DNA of 64,000 nt from JBQTKD01 sp963703165 (GTDB taxonomy: Bacteria; Actinomycetota; Actinomycetes; Sporichthyales; Sporichthyaceae). The notes beneath the pieces were generated by a model. That model was not told where the DNA came from. It did no database searches and saw only the letters and a list, made by a program, of their open reading frames with translations. A program made the translations under genes and the position numbers. Positions 42,953 through 51,842 of this stretch are shown here, one piece after another. Numbering within the stretch: the first letter of the stretch is position 1; the number at the start of each line of letters is the position of its first letter. The stretch covers positions 4,526,001-4,590,000 of the forward strand of contig OY969798.1 of the NCBI GenBank assembly GCA_963703165.1, read 5' to 3'.

Positions 42953-43564
42953 CTAGCTCCAGCCGTTCTCGACCGCGGCGCGGAGGGCGAGGGTCACCGG
43001 CCGCGTGCCGGCGCGGGGGTTGGTGGAGAGTTCGAAGTCGCAGAACCCGGTGCGGCCGTCGTCGAGTTCGACCTCGCAGAGCGAATCGATCCAGACCACG
43101 CCGTGGTTGCCGGTGACCACGCCGTTCACGACGGTGCATTTCGCGTGCAGTGACGTACCGTCAGCCAGCTCCCAGTGGACCTCGCCGCCGCGGTGGGTGA
43201 GGGCGTCGACCTCCATGTGGGCGACGACGTCCACGCTCTTCGCGAGGATCAGTTCGCCGTGGCGGACGACGTAGCCGATCTTGACCACGCTGTCGTCCGA
43301 CGCGTGCCAGGCCATCGACCCGAACGAGAGTTCCGGGCCGATCGAGCCGGAGACCCAACGGTGCGAGAGCAGCATGTCCCAGCGTCGGGGACCCCAGGAG
43401 TGGTCGCGGTGGCACAGGGCGTCGACCTCGTAGCGCCGGCCCTCCACGACGGCAGTGCCCTGGAGGCGACCCGACGTCTCGTAGTGGTGCTTGGCGAAGT
43501 CATCGACCATCGAGCCGCCGGACGGGAAGAAGTCGGTGAGCGGATAGAAGTCGCTCATCGTCAC
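42953..43564 (-). CDS. CrtC/lipocalin-like protein, C-terminal part (split gene)
   Basis: 203 residues if begun at GTG 43564, which overlaps the stop of the upstream segment (GTGA); ATG 43558 is also possible. The region GRRYEVDALCHRDHSWGPRR near residue 46 matches the equivalent part of the 347-residue protein at 51843-52886 (HAVDSYYPRDRSWRQ), resembling hydroxyneurosporene-synthase/lipocalin-like families (possibly DUF7064). With the upstream segment it would make one 314-residue protein if a single base were restored near 43580. Function unknown; hydrophobic ligand binding is inferred. Confidence 0.7.
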   Translation of the reverse strand: MTMSDFYPLTDFFPSGGSMVDDFAKHHYETSGRLQGTAVVEGRRYEVDALCHRDHSWGPRRWDMLLSHRWVSGSIGPELSFGSMAWHASDDSVVKIGYVVRHGELILAKSVDVVAHMEVDALTHRGGEVHWELADGTSLHAKCTVVNGVVTGNHGVVWIDSLCEVELDDGRTGFCDFELSTNPRAGTRPVTLALRAAVENGWS

Positions 43565-43896
43565 GTCGAGGGAGAGCCCTTTTCCTCGATGCGCAGCCGG
43601 GGCTTGCCGTCCTCGATGTCCCACGCGGAGCCGGCCGCCCGGAAGCCGCGGGGGGTGTGGGGCTCGAGCAACGGGAGGCGACCCACCTGGCGGTAGCGCG
43701 ACTGCTTGTCGAACACGAAGCAGCACAGCGCCGCCTCGCCGCCGTCGGCATGCGGTTCGTGGCCGATGCGGTGCACGCCCCCGACACCCTGGGCGGCGTC
43801 ATACCAGTGCACGAAGACGCTTTCCTGCCACCACGGGTCCGGGCCGGGGGAGTGATTGCCTTCGTCGTCCGCGGAGTAGACGTATCCGCCGCCCAT
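43561..43896 (-). CDS. CrtC/lipocalin-like protein, N-terminal part (split gene)
   Basis: 111 residues, ATG with AGGAG upstream. The start MGGGYVYSADDEG and the segment WWQESVFVHWYDAAQGVGGV near residue 21 look like the first barrel strands of a lipocalin-like fold (possibly DUF7065). It ends at a TGA three codons after the apparent slip point (EEKG then SPST). The alternate frame continues LSLDVTMSDFYPL, which reads naturally into the downstream segment. It is 11 bases after the six-pass membrane protein gene in the same operon. Confidence 0.65.
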   Translation of the reverse strand: MGGGYVYSADDEGNHSPGPDPWWQESVFVHWYDAAQGVGGVHRIGHEPHADGGEAALCCFVFDKQSRYRQVGRLPLLEPHTPRGFRAAGSAWDIEDGKPRLRIEEKGSPST

Positions 43897-43907
43897 GAAT
43901 TGAGCTC

Positions 43908-44624
43908 CTAGACCGATGCGACCAGCTGAGGTTCTTCGACGGCTGCCGGCTTCGGCTTCTCGTTGTTGATCGCCTGCAGGGTGACCCACCACATGGCGAT
44001 GACCCAGACGAAGAAGTCGGTGGCGACGAACCAGAACCCGAGCACGCCGTTCCAGGCGAAGGGCCCGTCCTTGAAGAACGGGATGAGGATGCCGACCATC
44101 AGACCGCTGCCGCAGTAGATGTTGAGGTACCCGACCCAGCGCGGGTAGACGCTGCCGTCTGACCCGAGGACCGCCGCCGCGATCGCAATGTTCTGGAAGA
44201 TGGCTGACGCGACAGCGCCCAGCAACATGAACCAGCAGGTCGCGTTGAGGGTCACGATCACCGAAGGTTCGATGCCGTCGTAGTAGGACATCGCCAGCCA
44301 CAGGGCCGCGGGGATCATGATGAACAGCACCCCGACCGCGGCGATCAACATCTGCGCCTGAGCGAACACGGACCGTTCGCCTTCGATGCGCCGGATCTGC
44401 GCGGCGAACACGGCGGCGGGGAAGATGAAGATGGGCCCGCCGAAGAAGAACATCGCCGCGGCGACCCGCACGTTGTCCTGGTTCTGGAAGTTCGCCGCGA
44501 GCTCCTCGAAGCTGCCGTCGGGCGAGAACGGTGGGATCCAGCCGGCCACCGCGAACGCTCCGCCGACGAGGGCGATGAACAGCCACGTGAAGTGAATACC
44601 GATCTTCTGCGCGACAACGTTCAT
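43908..44624 (-). CDS. Six-pass membrane protein of unknown function
   Basis: 238 residues from ATG 44624 with AAGGAG upstream; the longer frame upstream crosses the operator. Hydrophobic segments include FTWLFIALVGGAFAVAGWIP near residue 12, AMFFFGGPIFIFPAAVFAAQ near 55, and VLGFWFVATDFFVWVIAMWW near 200. Paralogue of the 23258-23998 protein, sharing RIEGER/RIEGRW and FKDGPFAWNG. It is divergent from ABC operon I across a promoter with a perfect TetR-type palindrome and precedes the lipocalin-like gene. Confidence 0.78.
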   Translation of the reverse strand: MNVVAQKIGIHFTWLFIALVGGAFAVAGWIPPFSPDGSFEELAANFQNQDNVRVAAAMFFFGGPIFIFPAAVFAAQIRRIEGERSVFAQAQMLIAAVGVLFIMIPAALWLAMSYYDGIEPSVIVTLNATCWFMLLGAVASAIFQNIAIAAAVLGSDGSVYPRWVGYLNIYCGSGLMVGILIPFFKDGPFAWNGVLGFWFVATDFFVWVIAMWWVTLQAINNEKPKPAAVEEPQLVASV

Positions 44625-44682
44625 GCGCGTGGAACTCCTTTGTTCGGCAGCGCACCAATCGTGGCATCGAACCTTTTTAGAG

Positions 44683-44701
44683 TCAACTTTCAATATTGAA
44701 A
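44683..44701. promoter_or_regulatory. TTTCAATATTGAAA operator in the divergent promoter of ABC operon I
   Basis: Perfect 14-base palindrome TTTCAATATTGAAA (44688-44701) within the 19-base block TCAACTTTCAATATTGAAA that recurs exactly at 51572-51590. It lies 30 bases upstream of the ABC ATPase start and 59 bases upstream of the divergent membrane-protein start. It is strikingly AT-rich for this genome. Likely bound by the TetR regulator encoded at 50917-51540. Confidence 0.78.
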
Positions 44702-44730
44702 GGCGACTCCAACTGAAGTAGCGTGAGCGA

Positions 44731-45429
<699 letters not shown>

Positions 45430-45431
45430 CC

Positions 45432-46718
45432 TTGTTGAGAGTGCTCACCGCCGGTGCGGTGTTCTTCGCGGGCGCGATGCTGGTGACGGCGGACAACTCG
45501 CGTGCCGAGACCACCTTCGACGCCTCCGCGGCCGCGTACGGAGTGCTGGTGACGGTGGCCAATCCGAGCACGCCCTTGGGCTTGGTCCCGGAGGGCTCCG
45601 GTCCCACCGCGCAGGCGCGGCTCAACGCGCTCCCGCGGTCCTCGTCGCTGGCCAGTTTCCCTTACCCTGGCGACGGATTGGTCGGCCTGCCCGGGCTCAT
45701 GGGTGCGCTCGTGCCGGGGTCGCCGCCGCTGCCGGACTACCCCCTCTACGTGTCCAGCGAGCTCGGCGACGACCCGAAGTCCGTGACCGCTCCGGGCATC
45801 GAATTGAACGTGGAGAGCTCCGATCGCCTCTCGTCCTCCCGTGCCCAGTCCGTCAGTGCTGCCAGCGGTTACGTCGCGACCGCCCGCGTCGAGAAGCTGA
45901 CCGACGGCTCCGTCACCGCCATCGCGGAGGCCCGCCAGTCCGCTATCGCCCTCGCGGGCCTCGCTACCCTCGACGGCATCCGCAGCGTCGCCAAGGTGAC
46001 CGCCGGCAACGACGCGGCCCTGACCCGCAGCACCTCGCTGGAGATCGACGCCCTGCGCCTGCCCGGCGTGCGGTTCGTGTCCCCGGACGGCGCGACGGTG
46101 GTCGGCCCGGAGTTCGCGTTGCGCGACGGCCAGTTCCATCTCGATCCGCCGACGGGGGAGGGAAAGGCCGTCCCGATCCCCACCGAGTCCTTCTTCGCGG
46201 CGTTGCGGTCGGCAGGCATCGAGGGGAGTTACCAGGCCGCCCGGCAGACCAAGTCCGGCGTCATCGCCCCGGTGCTCTCGCTGACCGCTCTACTGCCGTC
46301 GCCGCCGGACAACCCCCTCGGCCTGACCGGCGCCACGAAGGTGACCCTCGACATCGGCCAGGCAATCGTGCAGGTAGCGGCGCAGGTCATCCCGGACGTG
46401 GCCCCGCCGGCACTCATCCCGACCCCGGGCGGCGCCGGGACGGTCGCACCGCCAGAGGTCGCGGTCACCATCCCGGACGTCGTCGGCCCGCCGAGCCTGC
46501 TGCCCTCGCCGGTCGTGCCCGCAAACCTGGCGGCGGCCCCCGCTGTCGTTGCCGCCTCGGACCTCACGTCGCTGACGGTCGCCCCGACGGGGCTCTCGGC
46601 CGACGCGTTCGACGACCTGCGGCGCAGTGGCGTGGGTGGTCTCTATCTCGTGCTGGCAGGCGCCTGCCTGGTCGGTGTCCTGGTCACCGGTCTCGTCCTG
46701 CGAGGGGTGCACAGATGA
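45432..46718 (+). CDS. Secreted, membrane-anchored accessory protein of ABC operon I
   Basis: 428 residues from TTG 45432 with GGGAGG 9 bases upstream; GTG 45441 is an alternative. An N-terminal signal sequence (LTAGAVFFAGAMLVTADNSR) is followed by an extracellular domain with SLASFPYPGDGLVGLPGLMG near residue 75 and DYPLYVSSELG, a Pro/Ala-rich region around 320-390, and a C-terminal membrane anchor (GGLYLVLAGACLVGVLVTGL). Homologous to the frameshifted gene at 55682-57006, which has ASFPYPGD and PLYVV at the same places. Unknown family; probably part of the transporter envelope. Confidence 0.75.
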   Translation: MLRVLTAGAVFFAGAMLVTADNSRAETTFDASAAAYGVLVTVANPSTPLGLVPEGSGPTAQARLNALPRSSSLASFPYPGDGLVGLPGLMGALVPGSPPLPDYPLYVSSELGDDPKSVTAPGIELNVESSDRLSSSRAQSVSAASGYVATARVEKLTDGSVTAIAEARQSAIALAGLATLDGIRSVAKVTAGNDAALTRSTSLEIDALRLPGVRFVSPDGATVVGPEFALRDGQFHLDPPTGEGKAVPIPTESFFAALRSAGIEGSYQAARQTKSGVIAPVLSLTALLPSPPDNPLGLTGATKVTLDIGQAIVQVAAQVIPDVAPPALIPTPGGAGTVAPPEVAVTIPDVVGPPSLLPSPVVPANLAAAPAVVAASDLTSLTVAPTGLSADAFDDLRRSGVGGLYLVLAGACLVGVLVTGLVLRGVHR

Positions 46719-47029
46719 GCAAGAAGTCGGGTGCGGATGTGGCGACGCTGCTCAAGGCGCAGTGGGACCGAGCGATCGCGGTGGTGTGCATCATCGCCGC
46801 GGTCTTCATCCTGATCGTCGGGTACGTCGGGATCAGCGGCACCCCCTACGTCGCCGAGCAACTGCCCTACCTGATCTCCGCCGGTGCCGTGGGCGTCGTG
46901 CTCTGCGCCGTGGCCGGGATGATGTGGGTGTCGGCGGACCTTCGGGACGAGTGGCGTGAACTGCGTGCCCTGCGCCACCAGCTCGCGGCCGAGCAGGACC
47001 CCACCGCCAAGGTCGCCGCGGAGCGATGA
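46715..47029 (+). CDS. Small two-pass membrane protein of ABC operon I
   Basis: 104 residues; ATG overlaps the previous stop (ATGA). LLKAQWDRAIAVVCIIAAVF near residue 12, then SGTPYVAEQLPYLISAGAVG near 46 and SADLRDEWRELRALRHQLAA as a cytoplasmic helix. It is homologous to the first 85 residues of the 286-residue protein at 57003-57863 (QWDR, PYVAEQLAYLISGG, SADLHDEWRKL), so in operon II this module is fused to another. Unknown function. Confidence 0.78.
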   Translation: MSKKSGADVATLLKAQWDRAIAVVCIIAAVFILIVGYVGISGTPYVAEQLPYLISAGAVGVVLCAVAGMMWVSADLRDEWRELRALRHQLAAEQDPTAKVAAER

Positions 47030-47520
47030 GCAGCGCGCAGCTGACCACCCCTCACGCCGTCCGCGTCCGGGCTGGTGCCCGTCGTGCGGAACCGGTGCGG
47101 GCCGACGACGACACTCCCTGGGTGTCCGCGGACCGGTTGCTCACCACAGCACTGATCGTCATGGGAACCGGCCTGATCCTCGCCGCTTGGATCGGGGCGA
47201 GCGGCACCACGCAGTGGGACACGCAGGTGCGCTGGACGGCGCTCTCGATCGTCGGCGTGATGGTGGTCTGCGTCGGCGTGGGTAGCTGGCTGTTCCAAGG
47301 CTTCCTGCGGGTACGGATCGAAGCCCGCGCGGTGCGCCGCGCCCTCGGGGACCGGCTCGCTCGGCCCGCCGCCCGGACCGGGACGCCGGGCGGCGCGGTC
47401 GAGCGGGTCACCGCGAAGGGGATGGCGCATCACCACCGGCCCGACTGTCTGCTCGTCGCGGGCAAGGACGTGCACCCGGCCGGCGTCGAGGGCCTGCGTC
47501 CCTGCGGGGTGTGCGGATGA
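47026..47520 (+). CDS. Small membrane protein with C-terminal Cys/His motif, ABC operon I
   Basis: 164 residues; overlaps the previous stop (ATGA). Two membrane segments (LLTTALIVMGTGLILAAWIG near residue 40, WTALSIVGVMVVCVGVGSWL near 72), then a cytoplasmic or exposed tail with GMAHHHRPDCLLVAGKDVHP and the end LRPCGVCG. The H...C...CxxC pattern may bind metal. The corresponding module in operon II is the C-terminal half of the fused 286-residue protein, which ends GRFAHVAGCAML ... LPCALCTPAG. Confidence 0.72.
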   Translation: MSSAQLTTPHAVRVRAGARRAEPVRADDDTPWVSADRLLTTALIVMGTGLILAAWIGASGTTQWDTQVRWTALSIVGVMVVCVGVGSWLFQGFLRVRIEARAVRRALGDRLARPAARTGTPGGAVERVTAKGMAHHHRPDCLLVAGKDVHPAGVEGLRPCGVCG

Positions 47521-49427
47521 ACGACTATCTCCCGTTCCTTGTCATCGGCATCACCGTCGGCTCGATCTACGGCATCGCCGCGATGGGTCTGGTGCTGTCC
47601 TACAAGACTTCCGGTGTGCTCAACGTCGGCCACGGAGCCGTCGCCGCCATGGCAGCGGTCTGCTTCCACCAGTTGCGCCAGGAACACGGCATGGCCTGGC
47701 CGCTCGCCGCCGTGATCTCGGTGCTCGGCTTCGGGGTCGTCGTCGGACTGCTCATGGAGCAACTCGCCCGAGCATTGGCCAGGGTGCCCACCGCGCAGAA
47801 GATCGTCGCCACCGTCGGACTGGTCGTCGCGATTCCCGCGCTGGTCGCCCTGCTCTTCGGTATCTCGGCCAAGCGCTTCGATCCGGTGCTGGAGCAGCGA
47901 ACCGCATTCACCGTCTCCGGCGTGAACGTCACGACCGAGAACGTCATGGTGGTCGTCTTCGGGGCGGCGTCCGCGGTCGCGCTCTACGTGTTCTTCAACC
48001 GATCCAGGCTGGGTCGGGCGATGCGCGGTGTCGTCGACGACCCTGACCTGCTCGGCCTCACCGGCGTCGGCCCCGCCCGGGTCCGGCGGATGGCCTGGCT
48101 GATCAGCTGCTCGTTCGCCGCGGTCTCCGGCATCCTGCTGGCCAGCGCGCAGCAGCAACTCGACGTCACTTTCCTTTCTCTGCTGGTGGTTCAGGCCTTC
48201 GGCGCCGCCGCGATCGGCGCCTTCACGAACCTGCCGATGGCCTACGCCGGTGGCCTCGCGATCGGTGTCGTGCAAGCGGTCCTGTCCAAGGAGGCGGGCA
48301 CCCATTCGTGGATGCAGGGCCTGGACATCAACACCCCGTTCCTTGTCCTGTTCGTCGTCCTGCTCGTGCTCCCGCGCCGCAGGCTCGTCGAACTCGGCCG
48401 CCCGATCCGTGGCCGGGCCCGCACGGCGTCCCGCCCGGCTTGGCAGCAACTCGCCGGTTGGTCTGTCGCCGCCGGTGCCGCGCTGCTCGCTCCGTCCTAC
48501 TGGGGCGTGCACGGGTCCTCGTACACCGTGGCCGCGACGCAGGTGCTGTTGTTCGCGTCGCTGGTGCTGCTCGTGCGGATCTCCGGCCAGATCTCGCTGT
48601 GCCAGGTCGGCTTCGCGGCGATCGGCGGAGCGATGGTCGGGCAGTTGCTCTCGGCCGACGTGCCGTGGGGCCTCGCGGTCCTCGGTGCCGTCCTCATCGC
48701 GATCCCCGTCGGCGCCGTGGTCGCGATCCCGGCGATCCGCCTGTCCGGCCTCTACCTCGGCCTGGCCACCCTCGGCTTCGGCATCCTGCTCGCGCAGTAC
48801 GCCTACGCGAAGGACTGGTTCTTCGGCACCCAGGGCCAGGCCACCCGCCGCCCCGAAGGATTGACCGGCGACACCGCCTACTACTACCTGGTGCTCGCCA
48901 TCGCGGCCATCGCGTTGCTGGGCATCGCCGTGCTCGAACGATCGCGGCTCGGCCGACTGCTGCGCGGCCTCGCCGACAGCCCCGTCGCACTGTCCACCCT
49001 GGGCAGCAGCGTCAACGTCACCCGCACCCTGGTGTTCTGTCTGTCCGCCGCACTGGCCGCGCTGTCCGGTGCGTTGGGCGCGTGCGTGTTCGGTTCGGTC
49101 AGCGGGGACTCCTACAACTACCTCAACTCGCTGCTGATCCTCGCCGTGCTGTCCCTGGCCGGCGCCGGAACCCTGTCCGCGGCGTTCATCGCGCCGGTCA
49201 TCAGCATCCTGCCGCTGGTCTACATCGACGGCGAGAAGGCGGCGCAGTGGCTGCAATTCGGCTTCGGTGCCGCCGCGATCCTGATCGCCGCGGATGTGCC
49301 CACCCGTCTCGGGACGCTTCTCGCACGCGGCGCGCGCAGCTCCCACTACCGACTCGGCCACGGTGGCCCGGTCTCCGGTCGCCGCACGGAAACCGCAGCC
49401 CCGCAGCCTGCGCTTGTCTCGTCCTGA
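47517..49427 (+). CDS. Fused LivH-LivM-type ABC permease, operon I
   Basis: 636 residues; ATG overlaps the previous stop (ATGA). N-terminal LivH-like half: GITVGSIYGIAAMGLVLSYK near residue 10, SGVLNVGHGAVAAMAAVCFH near 32. C-terminal LivM-like half from about residue 310: ISGQISLCQVGFAAIGGAMV near 358 and IRLSGLYLGLATLGFGILLA near 412. Fusing the two channel subunits in one chain is uncommon but occurs in actinobacteria. Closely paralogous to the 649-residue permease of operon II. Confidence 0.9.
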   Translation: MNDYLPFLVIGITVGSIYGIAAMGLVLSYKTSGVLNVGHGAVAAMAAVCFHQLRQEHGMAWPLAAVISVLGFGVVVGLLMEQLARALARVPTAQKIVATVGLVVAIPALVALLFGISAKRFDPVLEQRTAFTVSGVNVTTENVMVVVFGAASAVALYVFFNRSRLGRAMRGVVDDPDLLGLTGVGPARVRRMAWLISCSFAAVSGILLASAQQQLDVTFLSLLVVQAFGAAAIGAFTNLPMAYAGGLAIGVVQAVLSKEAGTHSWMQGLDINTPFLVLFVVLLVLPRRRLVELGRPIRGRARTASRPAWQQLAGWSVAAGAALLAPSYWGVHGSSYTVAATQVLLFASLVLLVRISGQISLCQVGFAAIGGAMVGQLLSADVPWGLAVLGAVLIAIPVGAVVAIPAIRLSGLYLGLATLGFGILLAQYAYAKDWFFGTQGQATRRPEGLTGDTAYYYLVLAIAAIALLGIAVLERSRLGRLLRGLADSPVALSTLGSSVNVTRTLVFCLSAALAALSGALGACVFGSVSGDSYNYLNSLLILAVLSLAGAGTLSAAFIAPVISILPLVYIDGEKAAQWLQFGFGAAAILIAADVPTRLGTLLARGARSSHYRLGHGGPVSGRRTETAAPQPALVSS

Positions 49428-49438
49428 AGGAGCATCAC

Positions 49439-50914
49439 GTGAATTCCCACCCCCGTCTGCAACTCGTGGCCGTTGCCGCCGCCGCGACCCTCCTGTTGAC
49501 CGGCTGCGGCGGCTCACGGGTCGACCGGGCGCAGGTCATCGGCGCGGAGAGCGGGGGCCTGGCCGATCGCATCGCCGCGGCACAGGCGCAGGTCGACACG
49601 GGCGCGCGCGCCGCCTCCACCGACGCCGTCGGCATCGAGAACGTCGTCGCTGCGCCCGCGACCGACAGCGCCGCCACGGGCACCGCCGACGACCCCACCG
49701 CCGCCCCGACGGCCACCGCAACCGTCGGACCGAAGGTGCAGGCAACGAAGGCCCCCACCGCACCGACTGCCGCCGCCCCGGTGGCTGTCGGCTGCGCGAA
49801 GCAGGGCCCCCCCGTCGTCATCGGCCAGGTCGGCGCCTTCAGCGGGCTCGTCGGGGCGAACACCCAGGGCGCGGTGCTGACCCTGCCGGTGTGGGTACGC
49901 GACGTGAACGCCCGCGGTGGTCTGGGCTGTCACCCGGTGACCTTGTTCCAGAAGGACACGGCCTCCGACCCCGCCAAGGCCGAGGCAGCGGTCAAGGAGA
50001 TGGTCCAACTGCGCAACGCGATCGCGTTGGTGGCGAGCTACGTGCCGCTGGACATCCAAGGCTTCCGTAAGGGAGTGGAGGGCTCGAAGATCATCTCGGT
50101 GGGCGGCGATCAGGTCACCCCGGACTGGCACCTCTCGCCGTATCTCTATCCGGTCGGCGGGATCGAGAAGGCGCAGTTCGCCGGCTCGGTGAAGGCGCTG
50201 CAGACGCAGGGTGTGGACAAGCTGGCAATCTTCTACTGCGTCGAGTCGCCGGCGTGCACGGCTTTCAAGGACACCCTCGACCGCGACGGGTACGCCAAGA
50301 AGTTCGGGATGGATCTCGTATACCAGACGCAGGTCTCGTTGACGCAGAACGACTTCACGGCCGCCTGCCAGGCAGCGAAGAGCGCGGGTGCGAAGGCGAT
50401 CGTCTTCGCCGGCGATGCCGGTGGCGTGGCCCGCACTGCGCGCTCGTGCGCCACCGTGGGGCTGGTCGTGCCCATCGCTATCACTGCTAGTCAGGCCACC
50501 TTCGACCCTGACGACAAGAACTTGCAGCAGGCCACGGTCTCGATGGCGTCACCGACCTTCCCCTTCACCCAGGGCGCGGACAACGCGGCCGAGAAGGCCT
50601 ATCGGGCCGCCGTCGCGCGCTACAACCCGACGACCCCGATCAACAACGCCAGTGCCCTGACGTGGTCCAGCGCGAAGATGCTGGAGCGGGCGGTGGATCT
50701 GTTGGGTCCTTCCGTACGTGACGTCCCGCTGTCGAGGGACCTGATCCTCAAGGGCCTGGGCATGGTGAAGAACGAGACCCTCGGCGGCCTGATCCCGGCG
50801 ACCAGCTACAAGTTCGCCCAACCCAAGGCGACCGAGAACGTGTGCTTCAGCGCGGTGGCCTTCGACCGCCGCGGCTTCTACGCCCCGCGCGGTACGAAGT
50901 TCGACTGCATCTAG
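49439..50914 (+). CDS. LIV-type ABC transporter solute-binding lipoprotein, operon I
   Basis: 491 residues, GTG start with GGAGC upstream. Lipobox LLLTGCGG near residue 22, then an Ala/Thr/Pro tether of about 80 residues before the binding fold begins at CAKQGPPVVIGQVGAFSGLV. Core segments are NARGGLGCHPVTLFQKDTAS and YCVESPACTAFKDTLDRDGY; extra Cys residues may form disulphides. It is homologous to the operon II protein at 54211-55689 and not to the 41152/62284 pair subgroup. Ligand unknown. Confidence 0.88.
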   Translation: MNSHPRLQLVAVAAAATLLLTGCGGSRVDRAQVIGAESGGLADRIAAAQAQVDTGARAASTDAVGIENVVAAPATDSAATGTADDPTAAPTATATVGPKVQATKAPTAPTAAAPVAVGCAKQGPPVVIGQVGAFSGLVGANTQGAVLTLPVWVRDVNARGGLGCHPVTLFQKDTASDPAKAEAAVKEMVQLRNAIALVASYVPLDIQGFRKGVEGSKIISVGGDQVTPDWHLSPYLYPVGGIEKAQFAGSVKALQTQGVDKLAIFYCVESPACTAFKDTLDRDGYAKKFGMDLVYQTQVSLTQNDFTAACQAAKSAGAKAIVFAGDAGGVARTARSCATVGLVVPIAITASQATFDPDDKNLQQATVSMASPTFPFTQGADNAAEKAYRAAVARYNPTTPINNASALTWSSAKMLERAVDLLGPSVRDVPLSRDLILKGLGMVKNETLGGLIPATSYKFAQPKATENVCFSAVAFDRRGFYAPRGTKFDCI

Positions 50915-50916
50915 TA

Positions 50917-51540
50917 CTAGGTCTGCAGGGGGAGCCGCACGATGGCGGCGGCTTCCTCGGGCGAGACGCCGAGGGTGCGTAGCGAGCTCTCCGCGTAGGA
51001 CCGATCGGCGTGCTTGCCCAGGCGGCCGTCGACGATGGCGCGCATGAGGGACAGGGCGCCGCCCACGATCGCGGTGACTGTCACGTCGAGGTCGGGCACG
51101 GTGAAGCGTCCCTCGCTCACGCCCCGCTGCACCGCGACCCGGGCGGCGGGATGCACGGCGACGGCGAACAGGTCGTCCGCGTGGTGGAGGTGCACGACGA
51201 GGCGAGCGAAGTCGGGGTCGGTGTAGGCGAGACCGACGAAACGGCGGATCGCCGCGGAGACCAGTTCGGCCGGGTCCTCGATCGTGTCGTAAGCCAGCGT
51301 CTCGGTGATGTTCTGCAGGCTGTCCGCGACGACGGCTTCGACGACCGCTTCCTTGGAGTCGAAGTGGTTGTAGAACGAGCCGAGCGCGACATCGGCGCGC
51401 TCGGTGATCTCCTGGATCCGCAGGGCTGCGACGCCCTTCTCGGCGATGAGTTCGCGTGTCGCATCGGTCAGTCGGCCGCGGGTGCGCGCCCGTCGCTTGT
51501 CGGTCCTGGTGGGGGTGGCCACCACTTTCTGTTCCGTCAC
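50917..51540 (-). CDS. TetR family transcriptional regulator, autoregulated
   Basis: 207 residues from GTG 51540 (TEQKVVATPTRTDKRRARTR); a TTG at 51582 would start inside the operator. Helix-turn-helix RIQEITERADVALGSFYNHF near residue 41, then DSKEAVVEAVV. The C-terminal ligand domain has a His pair in VVHLHHADD near residue 112. The perfect palindrome 37 bases upstream recurs exactly in front of ABC operon I, so it probably represses itself, operon I and the divergent lipocalin-like genes until a ligand binds. Confidence 0.9.
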   Translation of the reverse strand: MTEQKVVATPTRTDKRRARTRGRLTDATRELIAEKGVAALRIQEITERADVALGSFYNHFDSKEAVVEAVVADSLQNITETLAYDTIEDPAELVSAAIRRFVGLAYTDPDFARLVVHLHHADDLFAVAVHPAARVAVQRGVSEGRFTVPDLDVTVTAIVGGALSLMRAIVDGRLGKHADRSYAESSLRTLGVSPEEAAAIVRLPLQT

Positions 51541-51571
51541 ATCGTCAGCATGACAGCGGACATCGCTAGAA

Positions 51572-51590
51572 TCAACTTTCAATATTGAAA
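51572..51590. promoter_or_regulatory. TTTCAATATTGAAA operator upstream of the TetR gene
   Basis: The same 19-base block TCAACTTTCAATATTGAAA as at 44683-44701, containing the perfect palindrome 51577-51590. It lies between the TetR gene (minus) and the small protein plus lipocalin-like gene (plus), 32 bases upstream of the TetR start and 70 bases from 51661. Confidence 0.78.
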
Positions 51591-51660
51591 CAACTATCAG
51601 AATGCTCTACCGTCGGTCTCGCGAGCGCTACCGGTGTCCCGTTGTGCGAGGAGAGTCACG

Positions 51661-51831
51661 ATGCAGCAGCTGTTCCAGCTGGCAACGGACGTGGCGACAA
51701 TCCCGCAACCGCCGAGCGGCGATCAGATGCCGAAGACCGCGGAGACGGTGTTCAACATCATCGATCAGTTCAAGGCGCTGATCTCTCCCTCGACGCTCAC
51801 CGATGCCCCCGTCCTCGCCCCGAGTCGGTAG
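51661..51831 (+). CDS. Small hypothetical protein upstream of a lipocalin-like gene
   Basis: 56 residues; ATG with GAGGAGAG upstream. Sequence is short and partly helical (QLFQLATDVATIPQPP; TAETVFNIIDQFKALISPS), without membrane segment or known motif. It ends 11 bases before the next gene, whose ribosome-binding site overlaps its stop, so it is likely translated. Function unknown. Confidence 0.6.
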   Translation: MQQLFQLATDVATIPQPPSGDQMPKTAETVFNIIDQFKALISPSTLTDAPVLAPSR

Positions 51832-51842
51832 GAGCTCCCCCC

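Noticed and set aside
47430..49517. 695-codon open frame on the minus strand opposite the operon I permease
   Set aside because: Its Arg/Asp/Gln/Gly-rich composition is the complement of hydrophobic codons; the permease on the plus strand has clear LivH/LivM motifs.
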